A stretch of 64,000 nucleotides of DNA from Serendipita indica DSM 11827 (lineage: Eukaryota; Basidiomycota; Agaricomycetes; Sebacinales; Serendipitaceae): assembly GCA_910890315.1 (NCBI GenBank), contig CAJVGD010000018.1, positions 124,001 to 188,000 of the forward strand, read 5' to 3'. Below the pieces are notes generated by a model. It made no database searches and was not told the origin of the DNA. It saw only the letters and a list, made by a program, of their open reading frames with translations. Shown piece after piece: positions 1-9,903 of the stretch. How positions within the stretch are numbered: the stretch's first letter is position 1; each line of letters opens with the position of its first letter. A program made the translations under genes and the position numbers.

Positions 1-990
1 AATCTCCTCGGTGGCACCCCAGCGCGATATGATCTCCTCGAAAGGGAAAAGTGAGACAGTCTTTGCACTGGCAGTACGAAGTGAAGGTCCTTCGGGGTAT
101 CCTGTCGCTTCGTCTCTTGCTTCGATATCGGCGTGAACATCACCTCGACGAGAAATTTCTGGAATCGCTGATGAGGTGAGCTTGGTTGTACTGGTAGGGT
201 GTTTTGTCTATCGCTGAAGCGCTGACATTTGTGATAGCCATGTGCCAATATTGCAGCGTCTTTATGGACACCAGGCCACAATGTCTGCCGAGCAGTGACC
301 CTTGGAGTTGCAAATGTCCCTCGGTGTCCTCTTTCTTCATATATTCCATCTCGTCAAATCCTGTCCCTGAATCCATCTTCGCATTGCTCGCAGCTCCCTG
401 AACAGGCCAAAGACTTCTAGCTCGGGTTGGGAATAACGAAACTCTCATTCGTTGAAGTGAGTGATCCATATATTACTAGTCTTTTTCTTCCTTTCCCATC
501 AACTTGCATCAGGATACATCCCACCGCGATGAAGGACGAGTCGACAGCCAATATGACTTCTCTCCCACCCTGGTTGTGAATTGGGTGTATATGGAGATGC
601 CGAAACGAGCTCTTTCAACTTGTCAAGAGCATCCTGCTCCTCGTCTCCCCAGATCCACGGTGCACTCTTTACGAGCAAGCGATTCAGTGGACGTGCGACT
701 TTGGAATATCCTTCAATCCACTGTCTCAGTCCTGCGCAGAGTCCCAAAAATCCTTGCAACTCAGTGGAATTCCTCAGTATTGGCCAGCGGACAACCTTCA
801 ACACTCTCGGCTTCTCTGGTGATCGATCCTCATCTCCTTGACTCTGAGTTGTATCTTCTTTGCTGACATGGATGATCCTGCATGTACAAGTTGGTGTAGG
901 ATTCGGTTGACAAGATATGCTAGAAAATCTTCGATTCTTCACGCGCAAGATCCCTCGATGTTCGCATTGTACAAGCCACCGAGCTCTCAA
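1..990 (-). mobile_element. Ty3/Gypsy LTR retrotransposon fossil (RT and integrase parts), running off the left edge
   Basis: The minus strand carries two recognisable pol pieces. At about 499-790 is the end of a Gypsy reverse transcriptase and its connection region, with the family pattern LQGFLGLCAGLRQWI, then ARPLNRLL and a W..G.EEQ.A...LK segment. At about 1-125 is an integrase core start (EARDEATGYPEG, then FEEIISRWG), which is the usual Gypsy order reading leftwards. The stretch between is shorter than a full RNase H plus integrase N-terminus. The copy is broken, with several breaks, and looks old. No LTR was recognised on the right side, and the left part lies outside the window. Confidence 0.8.
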
Positions 991-1671
991 CGCCGCTTTC
1001 TACTCGTGCTGGGTTGAACTCTCAGATACAAACAAAGCGAGTCGATCTTTCTGTACGCTTGTCCGAGCGCTGATTAAGCTATAGAGGACTTTGCTCGAGC
1101 ATTGAGAGAGAGAGAGAGAAATCTTATTTGCCCTCGCTAGCAGGTACTACATGGAATCAGGCGCGATCTTTACAGACAAGGGGCTACGTAAGGGTGCTAA
1201 GGGTCTGCGGGTCTAGAGTACGCGCTCTGACGTGCAGGTGATGAGAGTAGGCAGGGATGTTTCGTTCGTGGTGATATCCTTTGCGTATCGTGAGTTCCAT
1301 CGAAACCAGATGGGATGTCGAACGAACGGGTGGGGGCAGTGAGATTGGCTACTGCTTGTCAGGGTGTAATGGGATGGTTGCCTTGCGTTGTACTTGGGGG
1401 GTCTAGTTGAGTTGTTGACGACACATTATGTTCAGCTGGGGGGGGGTCAGGGACGGAGGCCCCCGCTGAGCGTCGGTGGTGGTGGTGTGGTGATTGTGTG
1501 GTGGTTGGTTGTAGTCAGGTCCAAGTCCCCCCCGTGCGGCTTTCGACCCATCCGACTCGACCCCGGGATGTGGAAGGCGTGCTCGAGCGAACGGCATGAG
1601 ATAGAGTGACTGTATAATTGGAAGAAGACTACAAGATCGATACAACGGTTAGGTCCCTGTCGCCCAGGTCA
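991..1671. other. Non-coding stretch with GA microsatellite and G-rich patch
   Basis: No convincing coding frame. It holds a short (GA)n run at about 1106-1121, and a G-rich, purine/pyrimidine-biased stretch at about 1395-1575 with a run of G near 1440. Overlapping open frames on both strands here have biased composition and no family motif. Confidence 0.5.
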
Positions 1672-2418
1672 TCAGAATCTGCCTGTCCACTCGTTGTTGG
1701 TCACAGCGGTTTCAACCATCTCCAGGTCGTGCTCCTTTGTAATAGGCAATCCATCCCTCGCATCCTTTGGTCGCACGATCTGCTCGTAATTCACATTTGC
1801 AGGATACCTCGCCTCGCCGTCTTTCCCAGCCCAATCGAAGTCGACCAGTTTGACGTTCCTCATTCCAATGCCATCGTCCCACTCGCGACGGATCATAATG
1901 TTGCAAGCCCGAATGTCGCCATGGACAAAACCGCTGCGATGCAAAAGACCAACGACACACTTAATAGCCTCTTTGAACTTGACGACGTCGACATCGACCG
2001 AGCTCCGCATGGTGTATTCCTCCTCGGAGAGATATTCCATCACGACCATCCACCAACCTCCCGGAAGCCGTTCGACACTGTAGAGCTTTGGTGCGACTCC
2101 CTGATCGCTACACACCTGGTGTGCCTCTTTCGCATACTTGAGTGTAAACTTGACGCAGAGTGGTATCTGGTCCTCCTTTCGTACGCATTGAAAGAAGAGC
2201 TTTGCGGGGTTGAGGCGACGGCTATATTCAAATGTGACTTTACGCTGACCATCCGTATAGAAGTCGCGGTATGGATACGTACAGCCTCGAGGTGGAAGAG
2301 AGTTTTCGTTGGGCAGGTAGACGTCCTGCAACAATTTTACACCTTGCTGGAGTGCACAGAGAGCCCGTACAAGCGGTTCAAGTCTCCTCCGGCCATGATG
2401 ATTGGCCTCGAAACTCAA
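1672..2418 (-). CDS. Agaricomycete-type protein-kinase-like protein (5' end unresolved)
   Basis: An open frame of about 248 codons encodes the C-lobe and part of the N-lobe of a kinase-like fold common in mushroom-forming fungi. Visible motifs are a beta-3-like segment (LCVKFTLKYAKEAH), a hinge-like WWMVVMEYL, a catalytic-loop equivalent VHGDIRACNIMI, and KLVDFDWAGKDGEARYP where a canonical kinase has DFG. The HGD..N and DFD residues needed for metal binding are present, so a phosphotransferase or kinase-like ATPase is possible but unproven. No ATG begins the frame. A splice acceptor near 2415 suggests one or more upstream exons, or the gene may be 5'-truncated. The substrate is unknown. Confidence 0.65.
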   Translation of the reverse strand: MSFEANHHGRRRLEPLVRALCALQQGVKLLQDVYLPNENSLPPRGCTYPYRDFYTDGQRKVTFEYSRRLNPAKLFFQCVRKEDQIPLCVKFTLKYAKEAHQVCSDQGVAPKLYSVERLPGGWWMVVMEYLSEEEYTMRSSVDVDVVKFKEAIKCVVGLLHRSGFVHGDIRACNIMIRREWDDGIGMRNVKLVDFDWAGKDGEARYPANVNYEQIVRPKDARDGLPITKEHDLEMVETAVTNNEWTGRF

Positions 2419-3681
2419 GTTTGATGTAAGCGGCTCGAATTAAAGATATCAACACAGCGAGCACACTCTTACTACCGACCCGCATGTCTCATTTGAACCA
2501 CGACGACCGTCCCGGCCAGATGCACCATTCAACGAGACGCAATCGACTCTATATCACCTCTGTATTGCATCAGTTACACTGGATTCATTACTATCGCCCA
2601 GCCGCGGATGAGGGTGCAAGCTACATTCGGAAGATGCCTCTTCTGTCATAGTTCGAGGGGGAAGTCCCCACCTTTGTGAGTATTCGCCTTTATCAGGCTC
2701 CGAATGCTCTCCAGAGCGCTTTGATAGCGTCTGGAACGACTTTGAGCTGCCTTTTCCGAGTATTGGCATCACTCCCCGAGCCTTCCGTCTGAAGTGTTTT
2801 CAAAGACAACTCTCCTATTCCAGATTTTCGAATTTGGGTGATAATACGACAATGAACAAAACTTGGACTCCACCAACTCCTCGATCAGCACCAATTCTCG
2901 TCAAGCCCGCCCCCTTTCAACAAACCTTCAACGATCGTCGGGATTTTTCTTTTTTCATTGACGTGTCGTCGCCTCTCTGCTTGTGAAGAACTCGGCTCCA
3001 AAATCGTTTCCGCATGCAGCGCGTCGCTTCCGGCTGGACGGGACACTTCATGATCCGGACATTGTATCAAGGTCACTCATGACACTCTGTGAATCTCGAG
3101 ATGTCTCCATCTTGTCGCCCGGTGCAAACCTTGGAATGCTTCCAAATCCAGAAGGGTTGATTGACGGATTAACGAGGAGAGATGAACACAAGATAACCCA
3201 ACTCTCACATCTCCTTGGCGCGAAGAGGGTACAGATCACGGCAGACTTACTCACGATCAATAACATCCCAGAAGACCCGGCATCAACGATGCCAAAGCAC
3301 GTGTCAGGATCACTTTCTTGCTCCTCAAAAATTCGGTGGACACCCCAGATCGATGCAGCCTCCGATGTGCGGAACGAGGCTTCATGTTTCTCACGGAGAT
3401 GGGAACCTTCCTTCACGTTAAGGACTGAATTTTGCGGATCATGCCCATGCGCAAAACATAAACGCTTCATCTCAACATGTCTATTTCGTGCCCTTCCATT
3501 TCATTATTCTACTCCGGAAACTTCCACGGCTGCATCATGTGTGGGCTTTGACTTGTTCAGCACCTCACGGATCTTGAAGCTGAGGACACATATAAGGCAG
3601 ATTCGCGGCGCCGAATCCACTCCATCTTCATCTCGCGTCCTTCAGCTTCCATCCAATCTATAGCGCTTGCCTATAACCAAA
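2419..3681. other. 1.26-kb stretch without an assigned gene
   Basis: Open frames exist on both strands over 2983-3663 (226 codons plus; 140 codons minus at 3048-3470), but neither shows a family motif and they shadow each other. The 3' part is probably the promoter and leader of the secreted-protein gene that starts at 3682. Confidence 0.4.
3588..3594 (+). promoter_or_regulatory. Probable TATA box of the secreted-protein gene
   Basis: ACATATAAGG lies about 90 bp upstream of the ATG at 3682, a usual distance for a fungal TATA element given a short leader. Seen in sequence only. Confidence 0.4.
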
Positions 3682-4377
3682 ATGTTCTCAGCACTCTTCA
3701 TCCTTGCTTTCTCTATCCTCGTCGCACTTGGCTCTCCGGTTCCCTCTCGTTCTTGTGGAGTGACCAGTTATGGTCCTTTCAGACTCTACGCTGCTACCGG
3801 CGGTTCCTCTGACTCGCAGCTTGTTCGCCTTGTCAAGACGGGCGTGGATTCCAACAAGAATACTATATCCACAATGACGGTGTGTTCTCTTCACCAACGT
3901 CCTTCCAAGCTTGACCAAATCCATAACAGACTTGCGAATCATGCGGCGATGCTCCTGCCTACTGGACCCTCAATGACTCTGTCCTCACGCCAGTCTTCTT
4001 CGCCGTCGATGACGATGTAACAACTGTTAATATGCCATTGACACAAGGTAAAGTCAACTTTGTGACCGGTCCATCAGACACTCTTGTCAAGTTTGCGAGC
4101 TACTGTGCGGTGGTAAGTCTTCCAAGCATACATTAGCTCCTTGCACTCATTCGTTTTATAGCGTAGCTCGTCCACCGGCGGCGGTTTGCCTGGTTACCTT
4201 GCCGTCAACGGAGACGCCGAAAACTTTTCCGTCTGTTCGTTCATCGGCACGCCCGGTCCAGCGCATCGTCGCGACATCTACTACGCACAGGGATCTACTC
4301 CCATTGCAAATCATTGCCAACCAGTCCACCTCATCATGCAATCCATTGGCATTATTCCCGAGCCTATTCCAGCATGA
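3682..4377 (+). CDS. Small secreted protein, 198 aa, three exons
   Basis: Exons are about 3682-3879, 3930-4112 and 4162-4377, joined by two short introns (GTGTGT..CAG and GTAAGT..TAG) that keep frame exactly. The first ~18 residues (MFSALFILAFSILVALGS) are a clear signal peptide. The mature part has five cysteines (CGVT, TTCESCG, SYCAV, SVCSF, HCQP) and no transmembrane segment, so secretion is likely. No enzyme motif was recognised. It is probably an apoplastic or cell-wall protein of the many uncharacterised basidiomycete secreted families. A degenerate copy of its signal-peptide exon appears to sit at about 50574-50660. Confidence 0.75.
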
Positions 4378-4957
4378 TCAACTGTCGTGGATGTAAAAGT
4401 AGGAGATGAGAGGACAGTGATGCTCACTCTCTCTATCCTAAAAGTATCGAATTTGATAATGTTCCTGGCACGCTACTTTCCTGTAGTCGAGATATAATTG
4501 CAAATCAATCGTGTCCTACTCTAGCATCCTTCCGACTTGAGAACTGACAAGCTGGTATCGCTGAGAATAACGGAACACTGAACCGAAAGGAGGTGATGAA
4601 CGTTGTAAGGCAACATTCAGCATCGTTAGAGTACTTAATATCAACAAAGGAGTAAGAAGAGCTAATGGACGTCGGCGAAGGTGGAACAATGTGAGGATTG
4701 AATGGTCACTGCAGGCGTAGCTAGAGTTGAACAGTGCACAGAACATGACACATGGAGACATTGGATGCTAGAGGGAAGGAGACAAGGACCACGGATGACA
4801 GAGGGAGACGCCAAGAAGAATGCAGACCCAAATCTGGAGTTTGGAACAAGCGAGAGGGAAGAGGTCCGATGGAATAGAGATAGAAAGGAATTCTCGGGAG
4901 CGAGGTTTCAAACGAGGACTACACGAGACTTGTTGTGAATGTAACCCGGCGAGGCCT
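4378..4957. other. Convergent 3' intergenic region
   Basis: It lies between the stop of the secreted-protein gene (plus) and the stop of the 4E-T-like gene (minus). It presumably holds both 3' UTRs. No motif or convincing frame was seen. Confidence 0.5.
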
Positions 4958-7900
4958 CTAGTTCTGCTGACCACCTAGATTTCCGGCGAGAAGGAGGGCC
5001 ATAAGGTCGCTAGAGGACCCAGAACCTTGGTTGTGCCCCTGTGTGGCGTGGAGTTGCGCCTGCTGTTGAGCGTACCGGGCCTCGATACCTCCAACGCCAC
5101 CATAACCCATACCAAGCTGACGTTGAGGCATGTTCATCTGCTGTTGTTGTTGACGGAGAGGGCTATCGAAGCCATTCGAGACCCCGTTGAGACCATTATA
5201 GCCCGCATTACCATTAAGGCCTCCAAGGTTTCCTGGGACATTACCGAGGGCTCCTCCACCTAGACCATTGTAGCCGAATTGTTGAACGGGGATCTCATTG
5301 ATAGGTGCTCTTCCACCACTTCTCGCATACTGATCAACGGGGGATTGGCGAGGTGCAAGCTGAGGGATAATGTTTCCACTCAACCCTCGGCTATTGAGTG
5401 CGTTCGCTTGCATTGCCAGGAGCTGTTGCCGCTCAAGTTCCCTTTGCTGTTGCTGCTGACGTTGACGCTCTCGTTGCTGGAGTTGTTGCTGCTGAAGAAT
5501 TTCGGCAGCCAGATGTCCAGCCAAGCCTGGTGGCGCATTACCCATTCCCGGGTACATCCCAGGATTAGCACGAGGAGCAGGACCCCCACTCATATTGCGC
5601 ATCATCTGGTCGTACCCTCCAGGAACGCCTGGAACACGACCATGGGCGGCGTAGTTCAATCGCTCATCGAGACGGTCAGAGTTGTACAAGTCGCGCTCTT
5701 GTCGTTGAATTGGCGGACGTAGACCAGGGACCAAGTCGTTCGCGACAAAGGCACCTCGGCTATCGTAAAAGTCGGCGTTTTGATTGTAGAGCGGATCGAG
5801 CTGTCGGGCCTCTCTCTCTCGGAGCTGCTGTTGCTGGAGAGCCAGTTCACGGTGGCGCTGCATAGCAAGGTCCATGGATGGATCCATACCGTTGTTGATA
5901 CGATTCTACAAAAGGTAAGATCATAAGGCGGCGCACGGACAAAAACCACTTACAGGTTGCTGATTTCCTTGTGGCTGCGCTCCTTGAAGTAGCGCGAGCA
6001 GATCTGGCATTCCCTGGTTCTTGCTATTATCAAATTGCGGTGGCGTGACGATACCATTGCGATTCTGGTGACCTGGAGGCGGCATCACATTCGAACCCGG
6101 ACCGTGCATGGCAGCTGATGGACTTATATCGTCTCCACGTGGATTGTCAAAGAACTTGGCGAGCCGACTACCCTTTGCAGAGAGCACCATGGATGGATTG
6201 TTGCCCGCGACTGGCGAAGGGGAAAAGGTTGACGACGACGTCGAACTTGTGGACGCATGACCCATGCCGTAGCGAGCCTCGTTGGGATCGAATCTATCCG
6301 TTGCGGGCGATGCGTATGGGTCTCGTCCGAATCCAGGAGGACCGGCACCATAATGCTGCTGAGGCATCGGCATTCGCACATCTCCTGGCACCATTCCACG
6401 GTCGTATCCAGGTTCGGCCATCTTTGGCGATGGCTTTCGGTCCTGACCACCACCAAGAATGCCAAGTCGTGCCAACAGGTTTTGTTGGGGAGATTCGGTT
6501 TGTACACGAGGAACCATGCCTTGCCCACCAACTGCATTGATTGGACCAGCCCCTGCCTGCGGTTGAGGTGAGACGACGGAGAGAACATTGACATTCCCAT
6601 CTCGAGGACCAGCATTGGCTCCAGCAGAGGCGGGGAGATGGAGCAATGGACCGCCAATGTTCATATGAGGAGGCATCGGTCGGTTTGCAAACGTGGGATC
6701 TGTGGCGTTGTTGATACCCAAAGGCAGAACCACACCTGGTCCATTCCGAGCTTGACCTGGTAATTGTTGGGAAGCATCGCTGACATTTCTTGTACGCTGA
6801 GATGGCTCAACGGATTGGAGCTGACGGAGACCTGGGGGTGCTCCGAGGCCAGGCGCTCCAGGAATGCCTGCTCGCTCTCCAGTCATAGGAGAGCTAAAGC
6901 TCATGCCATCAACCGGTGATGGCGAAGGTTGAGCTTTGGGTTGGGCAAACGCATGCCGTGACTTGGTAGGTGCGTCGTATTCAACTTTGCTGGCGTTAGA
7001 GAATGTCTTAGCTAGGCAAGCGATGAGCTCACCTGTCCTGCGAGACTCTTCGTTAAGGGGTTGGGCGACGAAGGTAGGGTTGCTGGTGGCCGTTGACGGT
7101 GGCTGTCGAGAAGGGGCATCATTCGGGATTGTGAAGAAGGCCGGAAGGGCCGCTGATGGTTCGTTGGAGATGCTTGTGCCGAACGTGATGGAATCGTCGT
7201 GATTCTGGGATTCACCGTTGGTCATACCCATCATGGCCTTGATTTGATCAAGGGGGCTGGCAGCACCAGAAATGTCGGTGGTTTGCTGCGGCAGTGGAGG
7301 AGCTGGCGCAGGTAACAGATCCCCTCGATTCTTCGCCGGGCGAGGCGTTTTGTGTTCTTCTGAAGGTGGTGAGGTTGTGTCTGCGCCATGATCTTGGTCT
7401 TGAGCAGTCGATGCCACGTTGGCTGCTGCATTGGCTTCCCGTTCCTTTGCTTCCTCCTTTGCCTTTTTCTCCAACTTCCATTTTTGTAGCTCGTCAAGTT
7501 CGTCCCCGACCCTGGCTCCTACAATGCCTTTGGCCGCTCCGCTTGGAGCGTCGTCTTCAAACCACGCTGGAGTTTCCTTATCTCTCTCTTCTCTACGTTT
7601 ACGATTAGCCTCTGCTCGTTCATCCTCTTCCCCGCGTTTGCGTCCATTACGATTTGTCTCACGCTCGTCTCGGACGGTGGACGGCTCGCGACCTTTGCGC
7701 TCCTTTTCCGGTCGACCGGTGCCATTCTCATCTTTCCATCGTCGAGAGTCCTCTTCAGCTGCTCTAGAACGATCTCGTCGTTTTCTTTCGCTAGCGGTAT
7801 CGTCACCTGCTGCCCTGGAACTGTCCCGTTCACGACCGGTACGAGTCGACTCCCGAGCTTCCGTCCGTTCACGTGCAGGATCTGCGTCTGATGCAAGAAT

Positions 7901-9038
7901 AAGCACTTATATGCGGCATAAACTAGATGTTGCTTACTTTTGCGCCAATCACTCGCCTCATCTCCGGGTTTTCGACGACCCGTTTCCCTACCTTCTGTTC
8001 TTCGGGGAGCAGGGCCAATGCGTGCAACGCTGCCGTTGAAATGCGGTGCAGTCTCTCTGTCCTTGACTCTGCCAGTAAAGCCTGCAATTCCTGGAGACTG
8101 AGGGCCAAGGCGATCTCCACGGTCGTAGCGTTCTGCCATCTGGGAAGAGGTCAAAATGATAAATGATCACAGGGGTGAAACTGACCGATTTCAAGCTGGC
8201 AGTATCCTTGTCGATGTCGGTGTTGCGATCTCGGTACGACTGATGCCGGAAGGATCCCATTTGCGAAGGTTGAGCAGGACCAGACTTGAACAGTGATCGC
8301 GAAGAGTCTAGTGATTCAAGGGGTGGTCAGTAAATAGTTTCCGTCGAGGACACCGCGGGCAAGTGGAGCTGAGCAGGCAAGGCAGGACTGGCCCAAAAAT
8401 GCCAAGCAATCTAAAAAGCGTGCTTCTAGATGTCTCTATACGAGAGAGTGACAGCACCGGGCTAAGAGGGTATAGAGTCCTTGGTAAAAGGAGACCCACC
8501 GGATGCTCGAGATGGATCATCACCTTCAGGATCTCGCCTATGTCTACTCCAATATCAGCAAGGATCTATTTTTGCTCATCAAACATGCTCGTACCGCATC
8601 CTAGTCGCCGTGAGGCTGTCGTGATCCCTTGGTTTGCTGAGCTGTTCGTTGGCCTCGCTACAACATGAAATGAGCCCCCTCACGCATCTGCGCATATAAA
8701 AGAACACACCCAAACCATTCTTTGCGCGATGGCATACCTGGCGGGGCAGCTACAAGCGGGCTCTTCTTGAGGTACACCAGTTCGTCTCTGGTGTAGCATG
8801 GGCCACCGGGCGACTTTGGGGACTTGGATGGCGCATGAATGGATTCAGAACTGGTTGCAGGTGGTGGTAGAGGCGATTTCTGGGAAAAATAGGAGATCTC
8901 CTGAGCTCCCGACGGCGACTCTGGAGGTGAGAGGAGGGAGGATGATGCGTGAGAGTGGTCAAATGTATTTGTAGCTGTTCTTGAAGTTGTTGAATCTGTT
9001 GTTGACGCTTGAACTTGGGCGGACGACGCGTCGCTCAT
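4958..9038 (-). CDS. eIF4E-binding, 4E-T-like translational regulator, 1213 aa, seven exons
   Basis: Seven exons, all in phase: about 9038-8710, 8657-8595, 8543-8500, 8307-8186, 8139-7938, 7887-5954 and 5905-4958. The N-terminus has YTRDELV, an exact match to the eIF4E-binding consensus YxxxxL-phi, followed by LKKSPLVAAPPGMPSRKEWFG. Next come a basic/acidic RE/RD-rich stretch, PAWFEDDAPSG and DELDELQKWKLEKKAKEE, then long Pro/Gln/Gly-rich low complexity with poly-Q runs, and a short hydrophobic end (SDLMALLLAG). This layout fits an eIF4E-binding repressor or mRNA-decay scaffold acting in the cytoplasm (inference). The long upstream reading of the first frame begins at TTG, so the ATG at 9038 (MSDASS) was chosen. 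It is divergent from SmD2, with 174 bp between the ATGs. Confidence 0.8.
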
Positions 9039-9212
9039 GGCGACTTGAAGCGGTGGAGAGTAAGAACGGTTTTCGGACGTTGGCCACTTTTGCTCGCTGA
9101 TGTCCCGTCTTTTTAGATAATTGGACAAGTATGAATAAGCAGTTTCCTCGCAGATTTGAGAGTGGGATGAGTGACGGAGATGAGTGGCATCAAAGCGTCG
9201 ACTGAAACCACG

Positions 9213-9788
9213 ATGAGGTATTTCACTTAAAGGGCCCGTTTACGCGTGCTAACCACTCATTTACAAAGCCAGTATCAGCACGTCAACAAATCTGAGCTCG
9301 ACGAGGCCCAAATTCGCGCTTTGGAGGAGCACGAGATCAGTCAGGGGCCTCTGAGCGTCCTCCAGCAATCCGTCCGCAACCACACCCAGATTCTCATTTC
9401 GCTCAGAAACAATAGAAAACTTTTGGCTCGAGTCAAAGCGTTTGATCGCCACAGTAACATGGTGAGTTTGTTCACGCAAAGGCGCGTTTTGCTGATATTT
9501 GCTAGGTGTTGGAGAACGTCAAAGAGGTGTCACGTACCACTTGAGCTGTATACACTCTTACTCACCGATTCTAGATGTGGACAGAAACGCCTAGCGGAAA
9601 AAATAAAAAGCCCGTCAACAAGGACCGTTTCATCAGCAAAATGTTCCTCAGGTAAGCGTTTTGCTTGTTGGACTGCTACATCCACTAACTGTTCGATCTA
9701 AAGGGGCGACTCCGTGATCTTAGGTACGCTTTCTGTCAGCTAAATCAACTGATCTTACTCCTTTGTAGTTTTGCGCAACACTGCTTGA
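9213..9788 (+). CDS. SMD2: Small nuclear ribonucleoprotein Sm D2, 111 aa, six exons
   Basis: A core spliceosomal Sm-ring subunit that binds U1/U2/U4/U5 snRNA with D1, in the nucleus. Six tiny exons (9213-9217, 9269-9461, 9506-9526, 9575-9651, 9704-9723, 9769-9788) join perfectly. The product has the SmD2 signature: [40 protein letters not shown] (Sm1), LENVKEMWTE, then [20 protein letters not shown] (Sm2) and the usual short end. Length matches the family (about 110-118 aa). Exon 1 codes only ATG plus two bases, and exons of 20-21 nt follow, so 336 coding bases are split by five introns of 45-53 nt. It shares a 174-bp divergent promoter with the 4E-T-like gene. Confidence 0.95.
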
Positions 9789-9903
9789 GCTCAATTTGCT
9801 TTGTAGACTAGCTGGTGTGTAACCTGGTCAACTATAATATCATGGAGCACTGACGAATCTCCAGCAGACTATAATATGACGGAATCTCGTATCACGTTCC
9901 ACC

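Noticed and set aside
1388-1645. Short overlapping frames in the G-rich patch, and a G-quadruplex
   Set aside because: The frames reflect biased composition. Only one long G run is present, so four regularly spaced G-tracts are not convincing.
2983-3663. 226-codon plus-strand frame as a gene
   Set aside because: It has no family motif, an equally open frame lies opposite (3048-3470), and its end overlaps the promoter of the gene at 3682.
7419-8039. Ser-rich 206-codon plus-strand frame
   Set aside because: It is the antisense shadow of the Arg/Glu-rich part of the 4E-T-like gene, whose seven exons are well supported.
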